Assembly: GCF_014489635.1 (NCBI RefSeq)
Contig: NZ_CP060828.1
Span: 2,890,001 to 2,954,000 of the forward strand
Origin: Streptomyces roseirectus
Lineage (GTDB): Bacteria; Actinomycetota; Actinomycetes; Streptomycetales; Streptomycetaceae
Direction of reading: 5' to 3'
Length of the DNA stretch: 64,000 nt
In this document: positions 18,448 through 26,553 of the stretch, piece after piece
Numbering within the stretch: the first letter of the stretch is position 1
Layout of the letters: every line of letters starts with the position of its first letter
Notes under the pieces: model-generated
What the model saw: only the letters and a program-made list of their open reading frames with translations
Told to the model about the DNA's origin: nothing
The model's database searches: none
Position numbers and translations under genes: made by a program

Positions 18448-19674
18448 TCAGCCGAGGATCTTCCGTTCGTACGCCACCGCGACCGCCGCGGCCCGGTCGC
18501 TGACGCCCAACTTGGTGTAGAGGTGCGTGAGATGGGTCTTCACGGTCGCCTCGCTGATGAACAGCTCCCGCGCGATCTCCCGGTTCGACGTCCCCTTCGC
18601 GACGAGGGCCAGCACCTCGCGTTCCCTCGCGGACAAGGGTTCGCTCACGGGCGTGCGGACCGCGCTGACGAGTCTCGTCGCGACGGCCGGCGACAGCACC
18701 GTCCGGCCCTGGGCCGCCGCCCTCACCGCCGTGAACAGCTCATCACGCGGGGCGTCCTTGAGCAGGTACCCCGTCGCGCCCGCCTCGATCGCCGGGAGCG
18801 TGTCCGAGTCGGTGTCGTACGTCGTCAGCACGAGCACCTTCGCCCGCGCGCCCTCCCTCGTGAGCCGCGCGATCGCCTCCACCCCACCGCCGCCCGGCAT
18901 CCGCAGATCCATCAACACGACATCCGGATCCAGCCGAGCCACCCTCTCCACCGCCTCCACCCCATCCGCCGCCTCCCCCAGCACCCGGAAACCGGGAGCA
19001 GAGGCGAACATCCCCCGCAGCCCGTCACGGACCACGGGGTGGTCGTCGACGATGAGGAGGGTGATGACGGGATCGTCGGTCGGGTCGCCGCTCGGGGGGG
19101 CGGCCGGGGCGGTGCCGGGGGCTTCGACCGAGGCGTCCGCGGGGGTGCCGGGGGCACGGCCCTGCGAGGCGCCGGGCGGCAAGCCGACGGGGTCGTCGAC
19201 CGGGGCGCCGGGCACGGAGCGCGAAGGCGTTCCGGGCGCCGGGGCAGTGCCGGACGCGCGACCGGCCGAGACGTCTGGGCCGGGCCGGACGTCGGCCTGG
19301 GCACCGGCGTCGGAGCCGGCCCCAGCTCCGCTCACAAGTCCGGCCGGGGAGCCGACGAGCCCATCGGCCGGGGCGCCAAGCGCGGAGGGTGACGGGGAGC
19401 CGGGCCCCGGGGCGAGCCTGGCGTCGGGCGTGCGGGTGAGCGGGGCGGCGTCCGCAGGACCGGACCGGGCGGCGTCCGGCGTAGGGCCAAGCCCGGCGTC
19501 GGGCGTGCGGTCGGACACAGCGCCGGCCGGGGAGCCGGCGGGGGCATCGGCCGGGGCACCAGGCGCGGAGGGTGACGGGGAGCCGGGCCCCGGGGTGAGC
19601 CTGGTGTCAGGCGTGCGGCCGGACACCGTGTCATCCGCAAGGCCGGGCCGGGTGGAGGGCTGGTTATCGGTCAT
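18448..19674 (-). CDS. NarL/LuxR-type response regulator with 200-residue Pro/Ala/Gly extension
   Basis: The protein has 408 residues; usual members have about 210-220. Residues 201-408 are a complete NarL-type regulator: receiver ITLLIVDDHPVVRDGLRG with phospho-acceptor Asp in DVVLMDLRMP (about 256) and Lys in LLKDAP, then HTH LSAREREVLALVAKGTSNREI. Residues 1-200 are low complexity and repetitive: PGPGSPSPSAPGAPAD and PGPGSPSPSALGAPAD recur about 70 residues apart, each followed by GSPAG. No start codon with a ribosome site lies near residue 200. ATG 19674 overlaps the kinase gene by 11 bases, which supports translational coupling and the long form. The partner is the kinase at 19664-20929. 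Confidence 0.85.
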   Translation of the reverse strand: MTDNQPSTRPGLADDTVSGRTPDTRLTPGPGSPSPSAPGAPADAPAGSPAGAVSDRTPDAGLGPTPDAARSGPADAAPLTRTPDARLAPGPGSPSPSALGAPADGLVGSPAGLVSGAGAGSDAGAQADVRPGPDVSAGRASGTAPAPGTPSRSVPGAPVDDPVGLPPGASQGRAPGTPADASVEAPGTAPAAPPSGDPTDDPVITLLIVDDHPVVRDGLRGMFASAPGFRVLGEAADGVEAVERVARLDPDVVLMDLRMPGGGGVEAIARLTREGARAKVLVLTTYDTDSDTLPAIEAGATGYLLKDAPRDELFTAVRAAAQGRTVLSPAVATRLVSAVRTPVSEPLSAREREVLALVAKGTSNREIARELFISEATVKTHLTHLYTKLGVSDRAAAVAVAYERKILG

Positions 19675-20929
19675 GGGGGACCAACGGTACGCGAGCTGAG
19701 AGGGCTGTGCCGTGGGCCGGTTCGGACTCGATCGTGAAGGAGCCGGCGATGCGTTCGGCGCGGGTGCGCATGCCGTCGAGGCCGAAGCCGCCGGTGCGGG
19801 TGCGGGCGGGGAGGGCGAGGGGGTCGAAGCCGCGGCCGTCGTCGCGGATGTCGAGGATGACCTCGTCGCCGAGGAACGTGAGGGTCACGCCGAGGCGGTG
19901 GGCGTGGGCGTGCCGGGCGGCGTTGGAGAGGGCTTCCTGGGTGATGCGCAGGAGGGTCGCGGAGACCTCGTCGTGCAGGTGCTCGGCGATGCCGGTCACG
20001 GTGAACTCGGCCCGGACGCCCGTCCGTTCACCCCACTCGGCGACCGTGCTCTTCAGCGCCTCGGGCAGCCCGGCGTCGGCCAGCGCGACCGGGGCGAGGT
20101 TGTGGACGGAGCGCCGGGCCTCACCGAGGCTGTGGCGGGCCAGGTCCAGCGCGCGGACGGTGTGCTCGCGTGCGGCGTCCGCGTCCGGGGTGTTCAGGAC
20201 GACCTGGAGCTGGGCGATGATGCCGGCGAGGCCCTGGGCGATCGTGTCGTGGATCTCGGCGGCGAGGCGCCGGCGCTCGTCGGCGACGCCCGCTTCCCGT
20301 GCCTGGACGAGGAGTTGGGCGTGCAGCGCGGCGTTCTCGTCGAGGGCCTGTTGCAGGGCGGCGTTGGTCCGCTCCAGTTCGGTGATGGTGGCGGCGCGTT
20401 CGTGGGAGCGGCGCGAGTCCTCCTCGGTGAGGTGGGCGATCACCGCCTGGAGGGCGAACTGGAAGAACAGCAGCGCGGTGAACACGGCCCACTGGCCGAG
20501 GTTCTTCGGCGGCAGCCCGCCCGACTGCGCGCCGGCCACCGGCACCGCGCTCACGAACAGGCCGACCCTGCGCCACCGGCCGGGGAGCAGTTCGTCGGAG
20601 TCCATGTACCCGGTGGCCGCGTAGAACGCGAAGAACGGGTTGAGCCCCGTCAGCGCGAAGGCGAGGGCCCAACGGACGACGTAGTACGCCGTCCCGGCCG
20701 GCGTCGGGATGCGGCCCCGGTTCGGGCGGCGGTGCCGGGTCACGTGCCACCACAGCTGGAGCGCGAGCGCCGCGACGACCAGCGCGCCGGCGGCGTACCA
20801 CCCGGCGGGGCGCGGCGTCAGGTCGGCGGCGATCACCCCGAGGACGACGCTGATCCCGAGCATCCCGTACGGGCCCCACAGGTGCAGCTGCTCCCAGCGC
20901 CAGTCGATCTGCGTGTCCCGCACGGTCAT
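19664..20929 (-). CDS. Sensor histidine kinase (NarX/DesK type)
   Basis: The 421-residue protein has ATG 20929 with GGAG about 10 bases upstream, 13 bases after the permease gene. The N-terminal third has about six hydrophobic segments with no large extracytoplasmic domain. A coiled coil follows (ITELERTNAALQQALDENAALHAQLL), then HisKA_3 with the phospho-acceptor His in RRLAAEIHDTIAQGLAGI, and HATPase with N box QEALSNAARHAHA and G box GGFGLDGMRTRAERI. The absent sensor domain and the coupling to an ABC transporter fit a membrane-stress kinase that monitors the transporter or the bilayer. It phosphorylates the regulator at 18448-19674. Confidence 0.92.
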   Translation of the reverse strand: MTVRDTQIDWRWEQLHLWGPYGMLGISVVLGVIAADLTPRPAGWYAAGALVVAALALQLWWHVTRHRRPNRGRIPTPAGTAYYVVRWALAFALTGLNPFFAFYAATGYMDSDELLPGRWRRVGLFVSAVPVAGAQSGGLPPKNLGQWAVFTALLFFQFALQAVIAHLTEEDSRRSHERAATITELERTNAALQQALDENAALHAQLLVQAREAGVADERRRLAAEIHDTIAQGLAGIIAQLQVVLNTPDADAAREHTVRALDLARHSLGEARRSVHNLAPVALADAGLPEALKSTVAEWGERTGVRAEFTVTGIAEHLHDEVSATLLRITQEALSNAARHAHAHRLGVTLTFLGDEVILDIRDDGRGFDPLALPARTRTGGFGLDGMRTRAERIAGSFTIESEPAHGTALSARVPLVPHDR

Positions 20930-20942
20930 GTCGCCCAGTCTC

Positions 20943-21734
20943 CTACTCCCAGCGGAACCAGCGCGCGGCGGCACCGGTCAGCAGGGCGATCCAGGCGACC
21001 AGGACGGCCAGGTGCCCCCAGCCGGGCCAGTGGCCGGCCGCCGCCTGGTTCAGCGCCTCGGCCGCCGCGCCGAACGGGGTGTAGCCGACGGCTGCCGCGA
21101 GGCCGTGCGGCATCGTCTGCACCGGCATCCACACGCCCGCGCAGAACATCGACGGGAAGAACACGGCGGAGCCGATCGCGCCGGCGACCTTCGTCGTCCG
21201 CGACAGCGCGGAGATGACGGCGCCGAGCGCGAGGGCGGCGAGCAGGGTCAGCAGCAGCGCCAGGGCGTATCCGGCGGGCTGCCTCGGCAGCGTCACGTCG
21301 AACGCGAGGCGTCCCACCGTCAGCGCCAGCAGCGAGGAGGTGAGGGCCGCCGCGCCGTACATCACCATCTGGCCGGTCAGCAGAGCCGACGGTTTCACCG
21401 GCGTCGCCGACATCCGCCGCAGGATGCCGCGCTCCCGGTAGCCGGTGAGGGTCTGCGGCATCGACTGGAGCCCGCCGACGATCAGCCCGAGCAGCACGGT
21501 CACCGGCACGTACGCGTCCACCGGGCGCAGGCCCCCGAAGGAGTCGTCCGGCTGCCGGAAGGAGGGGATGGAGCCGAGGATCACCAGGAGGAGGGTGGGG
21601 AAGAGGAGGATCCAGAAGTGGGCGCCGGGTTCGCGCCGGAAGAGGCGGAGTTCGGCTTTGAGGACGGCGGGGTTGAAGGGGAGGGCGGGCGTGGGTGCGA
21701 GGGGCATCGGGGCCGGCTTCCGGGAGGTGTTCAT
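20943..21734 (-). CDS. ABC-2 type transporter permease
   Basis: The 263-residue protein has six predicted membrane segments: WILLFPTLLLVILG, PVTVLLGLIVGGL, GQMVMYGAAALTSSLLALTV, ALALLLTLLAALALGAVI, AIGSAVFFPSMFCAGVWMP and HLAVLVAWIALLTGAAA. ERGILRRMSATPVKPSALL is the conserved cytoplasmic loop of ABC-2 (DrrB-like) permeases. It overlaps the ATPase gene by 4 bases and is followed at 13 bases by the kinase gene. Likely role: export of a drug, lipid or peptide sensed by the two-component system. Confidence 0.9.
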   Translation of the reverse strand: MNTSRKPAPMPLAPTPALPFNPAVLKAELRLFRREPGAHFWILLFPTLLLVILGSIPSFRQPDDSFGGLRPVDAYVPVTVLLGLIVGGLQSMPQTLTGYRERGILRRMSATPVKPSALLTGQMVMYGAAALTSSLLALTVGRLAFDVTLPRQPAGYALALLLTLLAALALGAVISALSRTTKVAGAIGSAVFFPSMFCAGVWMPVQTMPHGLAAAVGYTPFGAAAEALNQAAAGHWPGWGHLAVLVAWIALLTGAAARWFRWE

Positions 21735-22636
21735 GCCGTCGCGCCCTTCGTCAGGTCGAGGAACGCGTCGTCCAGCGTCGCGTCCGTGACGCGGAGTTGG
21801 TGGGCGGTGATGTGGCGGCGGGCGAGGAGGGTGATCACGGCGTTGACGGTCTCGTCGGTGCCGGAGAGGGTGAGGCGGGCGTCCTTGTGGCTGACGGCGG
21901 CCAGGGCGGGGAGGGTGGCGAGGTCGCGGTCGTCGAGGGGGGCGGAGGGGGTGAAGCTGATGATCGTGGCGCCGGCCGAGCGGTGGATCAGGCCGGCCGG
22001 GGTGTCGAGGGCGGCGATCCTGCCCTTGTCGATCACCGCGATGCGGTCACAGAGGCGCTGGGCCTCCTCCATGAAGTGGGTGACGAGCAGGACGGTCACG
22101 CCGCCCGCGCGGACGTCCTCGATCAGCTCCCAGGTGTCGCGGCGGGCGCGGGGATCGAGACCGGTGGTGAGTTCGTCCAGGACGACGACCTTGGGGTCGC
22201 CGATCAGCGCGAGGGCGATGAACAGGCGCTGCTTCTGTCCGCCGGAGAGCTTCGCGAACCGGGTGTTCAGCTTGCCGGTGAGTCCGAGGCGTTCGGCGAG
22301 GGGACGCCAGTCCGCCGGGCGCGCGTAGAAGGACGCGTACAGCTCCAGCGCCTCGCGCACCGTCAGCTTCGGCTGCAACTCGCTCTGCTGGAGCTGCGCA
22401 CCGAGCACCTGCGCGACCTGCGCGTGCTCGGTGACAGGATCGAAACCGGCGACCCGGACCCGCCCGGCATCCGGGACCCGCAACCCCTCCACACACTCCA
22501 CGGTCGTCGTCTTCCCGGCCCCGTTGGGACCGAGCACCCCAAAAATCTCCCCCTCCTCCACGGCGAAGGAGACTCCGTCCACCGCCCTGTGGGCGCCGTA
22601 CGTCTTGCGCAGATCCGTGACTTCGATGACGGGCAT
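21731..22636 (-). CDS. ABC transporter ATP-binding protein (DrrA type)
   Basis: The 301-residue protein has Walker A LGPNGAGKTT at about 35-44, signature LSGGQKQRL, Walker B VVVLDELTTGLD and H-loop LLVTHFMEEAQRL. The roughly 80-residue C-terminal domain is typical of DrrA-like ATPases paired with ABC-2 permeases. ATG 22636 has GGAG upstream; GTG 22663 is a weaker alternative. It is the first gene of the four-gene operon ATPase-permease-kinase-regulator, and its last codon overlaps the permease start. Regulator feedback on this operon is likely, although no operator is obvious upstream. Confidence 0.92.
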   Translation of the reverse strand: MPVIEVTDLRKTYGAHRAVDGVSFAVEEGEIFGVLGPNGAGKTTTVECVEGLRVPDAGRVRVAGFDPVTEHAQVAQVLGAQLQQSELQPKLTVREALELYASFYARPADWRPLAERLGLTGKLNTRFAKLSGGQKQRLFIALALIGDPKVVVLDELTTGLDPRARRDTWELIEDVRAGGVTVLLVTHFMEEAQRLCDRIAVIDKGRIAALDTPAGLIHRSAGATIISFTPSAPLDDRDLATLPALAAVSHKDARLTLSGTDETVNAVITLLARRHITAHQLRVTDATLDDAFLDLTKGATA

Positions 22637-22790
22637 GACTCCACCCTCCCGAACCACCCCCACCCCTCACATCGGCCGAAGAGCCAGACCCCGCCTCCAC
22701 CGTTCACCCGTCCGGCATCAACCGATCGGCTGATGCGCGAATACGACCCCGGGGGCGACCATGGGACACGCCCCCTCGTCCCGCACCCTC

Positions 22791-24563
22791 TCAGCCCCTC
22801 TCCCCCGCCCGTTCCCCGTGCCAGGTCCCCCACAACTGGGCGTACGCGCCGCCCGCGTTCACCAGTTGTTCGTGGGTTCCGAGTTCTGTCAGGAGGCCGT
22901 CTTCCATGACAGCCACCCGGTCCGCGTCGTGGGCGGTGTGGAGGCGGTGGGCGATGGCGATGACGGTGCGGTTGGCGAGGACGGCGGCGAGGGCGTGTTC
23001 GGTGTGGCGGGCGGTGGTGGGGTCGAGGAGGGCTGTCGCCTCGTCGAGGATGAGGGTGTGGGGGTCGGCGAGGACCACGCGCGCGAGGGCGAGTTGCTGG
23101 GCCTGTGAGCCGTCCAGCGTGTGCGCGCCGGTGCCGAGCTGGGCGTCGAGCGCGCCGGGCAGTTCGCGGACCCAGCCGTCCGCGCCGACCGCGTCCAGTG
23201 CGGCCCACAGGTCCTCGTCGCTCGCGGAGGGTTCGGCGATGCGGAGGTTGTCGCGGACGGTGCCGAGGAAGACGTGGTGCTCCTGGGTGACGAGGACGAC
23301 CTGCCGGCGCAGTTGCTCGGGGCCGAGGTCGGCGACGGGGACGCCGCCGACGGTGACCGTGCCGTGCGTGGGCGCGTCCACGCCCGCCAGCAGCCGGCTG
23401 AGGGTCGTCTTGCCCGCGCCGGAGGGGCCGACGACGGCGAGGCGTTCGCCGGGCCGGACCGTGAGGTCGACACCGCGCAGGACCTCGCCGCCCCGCTCGT
23501 ACGCGAACCGCACACCGGTCACGTCGATCCGGTCGCCGTCCGGTGTGGGCGCGTCCCGCGTCACGCCGCCCGGCGCCTGCGCGATCCCCTCGACGCGCGC
23601 GAACGAGGCCCCGCCGCTCTGGAGTTGTTCGACGTTGACGAGGATCTGGTCGACCGGCTCGAAGAACTGCCGGGTGTAGAGGGTCGCGGTGACGACGGCG
23701 CCCAGGCTCATCTCCCCGTGCGCGTGGAGCACGCCGCCGAGGATCAGGATGGCCGACACGGGCAGCGTGTACGACGTCTCGACGATCGGGAAGAAGACAC
23801 TGCGCAGGTAGAGCGTGTGGAACCGGGTCCGGCGGGAGACGGCCAGCGCCTCGCGGCCGGCCGCCGTCCGCCGCTCCTCCAGGCGGAACGCCTCGACGGT
23901 CCGCGCGCCCGCGGCCGTCGCCGCCAGGATCTCGGAGACCTCGGAGACCGCCGCGCCCTCGGCGAGGTAGCCGGCGCGCGCCCGCCGCAGGTACCAGCGC
24001 ACGCCGGCCCAGATCGGCGCGAGGCCGAGCAGGGAGACCGCGCCGAGCAGCGGGTCGACGAAGAAGACGGCGCCCAGCAGGAACACCGCCTGCGCGCCGC
24101 TGACCATCATCTCCGGGCCGACGTCGCGCAGGGTCGTGCCCACGGTCGCCACGTCGGCGGTGCCGCGCGTGGTGAGGTCCCCGGTGCCGGCGCGCTCGAC
24201 GACGGACGCGGGCAGGGCGAGCGTCCGGTCCACGAACTCCTCGCGCACGCGCGCCAGCGTGCGTTCCCCGAACCGGTGGGCGATGTACCGCGCCCAGCGG
24301 TCCAGCAGGAGCTGGACGACGGCGGCGACGAGGATCCCGAGGGCGAGCCGGTCGACGACGCCGACGCCTGCCCCGCCGCGCACCTCGTCGATGATCCGCC
24401 CGAGCAGCCACGGCCCCACGAGCCCGGCGAGCGCCGCGAGCACGTTGACGCCGACGACGACGGCCGGCGCCCGCCCGTCCGCCCGCACCAGCCGCACCAC
24501 GGCCCGCCGCACGTCCCGGACCCCGGCGACCGGCAGCCGCCCCGCACCGGCCTCCCCGCTCAC
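22791..24563 (-). CDS. ABC exporter half-transporter D (degenerate signature motif)
   Basis: The 590-residue TMD-NBD fusion is an ABCB-type exporter half. GTG 24563 has GGGGAGG about 9 bases upstream; an in-frame ATG at 24668 would add 35 residues encoded partly by 15-bp repeats. Walker A is VGPSGAGKTT, Walker B LILDEATALLD and H-loop IAIAHRLHT, all intact. The ABC signature reads LDGSQ instead of LSGGQ. The preceding gene (24781-26553) has the reverse defects, so the pair should form a heterodimer with one working ATP site. Last of four consecutive exporter genes. Confidence 0.9.
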   Translation of the reverse strand: MSGEAGAGRLPVAGVRDVRRAVVRLVRADGRAPAVVVGVNVLAALAGLVGPWLLGRIIDEVRGGAGVGVVDRLALGILVAAVVQLLLDRWARYIAHRFGERTLARVREEFVDRTLALPASVVERAGTGDLTTRGTADVATVGTTLRDVGPEMMVSGAQAVFLLGAVFFVDPLLGAVSLLGLAPIWAGVRWYLRRARAGYLAEGAAVSEVSEILAATAAGARTVEAFRLEERRTAAGREALAVSRRTRFHTLYLRSVFFPIVETSYTLPVSAILILGGVLHAHGEMSLGAVVTATLYTRQFFEPVDQILVNVEQLQSGGASFARVEGIAQAPGGVTRDAPTPDGDRIDVTGVRFAYERGGEVLRGVDLTVRPGERLAVVGPSGAGKTTLSRLLAGVDAPTHGTVTVGGVPVADLGPEQLRRQVVLVTQEHHVFLGTVRDNLRIAEPSASDEDLWAALDAVGADGWVRELPGALDAQLGTGAHTLDGSQAQQLALARVVLADPHTLILDEATALLDPTTARHTEHALAAVLANRTVIAIAHRLHTAHDADRVAVMEDGLLTELGTHEQLVNAGGAYAQLWGTWHGERAGERG

Positions 24564-24604
24564 CGGCCCCACCTCCCCGCGCCACACTCCGACGCCTGCC
24601 CGAA

Positions 24605-24655
24605 CGAACCCGCTGTCACCGAACCCGCTGTCACCGAACCCGCTGTCACCGAACC
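24605..24655. repeat. 15-bp direct repeat, 3.4 copies
   Basis: CGAACCCGCTGTCAC is repeated three times without change (24605-24619, 24620-24634, 24635-24649) plus a partial CGAACC. It lies in the 217-base gap between two exporter genes, just upstream of the start of the last one. Read on the minus strand in the frame of that gene it encodes GDSGF repeats. Confidence 0.9.
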
Positions 24656-24780
24656 GCCCTTTCCGCACCGCGCGCCGGCGGGGCCCCGGCCCGCCCGGTC
24701 ACGCCCCGAAGCCCGGCGGCCGACAGCCGCTCCGGCGCCCACCCCGCCGCCACGCGCCCGGCGCCCGACACGCCCCGCCG

Positions 24781-26553
24781 TCACCGGACCACCTCTTCCG
24801 CGACGCCTTCTCCCGACACGCCCTCTCCCGTCCCGTTCGTCCCGTCCGCCCCGTCCGTGTCCCGCGCCACCAACTCCCGGTACCCCGGCTCCCGTTCCAG
24901 CAGTTCCCGGTGTGTCCCCGAGGCCACCACGCGCCCGTCCACGACGTACTGGACCCGCTCGACCCGGTCGAGGAGGAGCGGTGAGGTGGAGGTCACGACG
25001 GTCGTGCGGCCGGTGCGGGCCTCGCGGAGGCGGGAGGCGATCGCCGCCTCGGTGTGGGCGTCGAGGGCGGACGTCGGTTCGATGGCGAGGAGTACTTCGG
25101 GGTCGGCGAGCAACGCCCGTACGAGGCGCACGCGTTGGCGCTGGCCGCCGGAGAGGCTGCGGCCCTGGGCGGAGACGGCGGAGTCGAGGCCGTCGGACAG
25201 GCCGCGCACGATGTCCTCGGAGGCGGCGGCCCACACGGCGCGCGCGATGTCGTCGGCGTCGCGTTCCTCGCGGCCGCAGACCATCTCGCGCAGGGTCTCG
25301 GCGAACAGGTCGGCCTCGTTGTCGGCGACGAGGATCCGCGCGCGGACGTCCGCCAACGGCACGGCGTCCAGGCGGACTTCGCCCCAGGTGACGTCGGAGG
25401 GCAGGTAGCGGCCGAGCCGGTCGGCGATGACGGCGCCGTCGGCGGGCCGCGCGCAGACGACGGCCGTCAACTCGCCGGGCCGGACGCGGACATGGGACAG
25501 CGGGTCGTGCAACTCGGCGGGCTCCTCGGGGGCCTTGGCCGTCGGGTCGTCGGGGTCCGGTTCCAGGCTCAGCAGGCGCACGACGCGGCGCGCGGCGACG
25601 ACGCCCCGGCTGCCCTGGTAGCCCAGCTCGACGAGGAAGGCCACCGGCCCCACCAGGACGGCCACGAAGCCGTAGACGGAGACGAGTTGACCCACGGTGA
25701 TCTCGCCCTGCGCGGCGAGGCGCGCGGCGAGCCAGGTGACGACGGACAGGAACAGCATCGGCAGGCCGAGCCCGCACGCCTGGATCCAGCTCGTCACCGC
25801 GCCGACCCGGTACCCCTGTTCCCTCAGCCGCGCCGAGTCCCGCCGGAACGCGTCCGCGAACAGCCCTTTCCCGCCGAGCCCGTTGAGCACGCGCAGCCCG
25901 CCCGCGAGGTCCCCGATCCGCGCGGTCAGCAGCCGCTGGCGCTCGCGGTACTCGGTCTCGGCGCCCTGGAGCCGGGCCATCAACGGCCCGACGACCAAGC
26001 CGAGTACGGGCATCCCGGCCAGGACGAGGGCCGCGAGCAGCCCGGAGATGTCGAGCAGCAGCACGGCGACGACGCCGTACGCCACGATCGCCCCGATCCC
26101 GGGCCCGAGCGCGGTCAGGGAGAACGCGACGGTCTGCACGTCGCCCACGCCGATGGTGACGACCTCCCCGGCGACCGTCCGCCTCGGCAGCGCGGCGCCC
26201 AGCCGCACCGCCTGCCCCACCACCACCTTGACCGTCCGGAAGTTGGCGTCCATCCGCAGCCGTGTCATCGTCCGGTGCCGCATGACGCTGACCCACGCGT
26301 TGAAGGCCCCCACCAGGAACAACGCGACGCTCCACCCGACGAGCGCCCTCATGTTCCCGGGTTCGAGTCCCTCGTCGACGGCCTTGGAGATCATCCACGG
26401 CGCCGCCGCGAGGAGCCCCATCCACACCGACGCGAACACCGCCCCGGCCACCGCCCGCCCGGCCTGCCGCCGGCTCAGCCACCACAGGTACGCGAGCCCG
26501 CCCCGGCAGTCGGGGGTGCCGGGGTCCTCGTGGGCGTCGATCGGGGCCCTCAT
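24781..26553 (-). CDS. ABC exporter half-transporter C (no Walker A)
   Basis: The 590-residue TMD-NBD fusion has ATG 26553 overlapping the upstream gene by 4 bases. The membrane domain looks normal with six helices. In the NBD, the Walker A position reads VVCARPADGAV, with no GxxGxGK and no lysine. Walker B reads VLLAIEPTSALD, with the Asp lost but the Glu kept. The H-loop reads VVTSTSPLL with no His. The signature LSGGQRQRVRLV is intact. The protein therefore cannot bind and hydrolyse ATP at its own site, but it can supply the signature to a partner, most likely half-transporter D encoded next. This is a real divergence rather than a frameshift: the frame is open and family-like throughout. 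Confidence 0.9.
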   Translation of the reverse strand: MRAPIDAHEDPGTPDCRGGLAYLWWLSRRQAGRAVAGAVFASVWMGLLAAAPWMISKAVDEGLEPGNMRALVGWSVALFLVGAFNAWVSVMRHRTMTRLRMDANFRTVKVVVGQAVRLGAALPRRTVAGEVVTIGVGDVQTVAFSLTALGPGIGAIVAYGVVAVLLLDISGLLAALVLAGMPVLGLVVGPLMARLQGAETEYRERQRLLTARIGDLAGGLRVLNGLGGKGLFADAFRRDSARLREQGYRVGAVTSWIQACGLGLPMLFLSVVTWLAARLAAQGEITVGQLVSVYGFVAVLVGPVAFLVELGYQGSRGVVAARRVVRLLSLEPDPDDPTAKAPEEPAELHDPLSHVRVRPGELTAVVCARPADGAVIADRLGRYLPSDVTWGEVRLDAVPLADVRARILVADNEADLFAETLREMVCGREERDADDIARAVWAAASEDIVRGLSDGLDSAVSAQGRSLSGGQRQRVRLVRALLADPEVLLAIEPTSALDAHTEAAIASRLREARTGRTTVVTSTSPLLLDRVERVQYVVDGRVVASGTHRELLEREPGYRELVARDTDGADGTNGTGEGVSGEGVAEEVVR

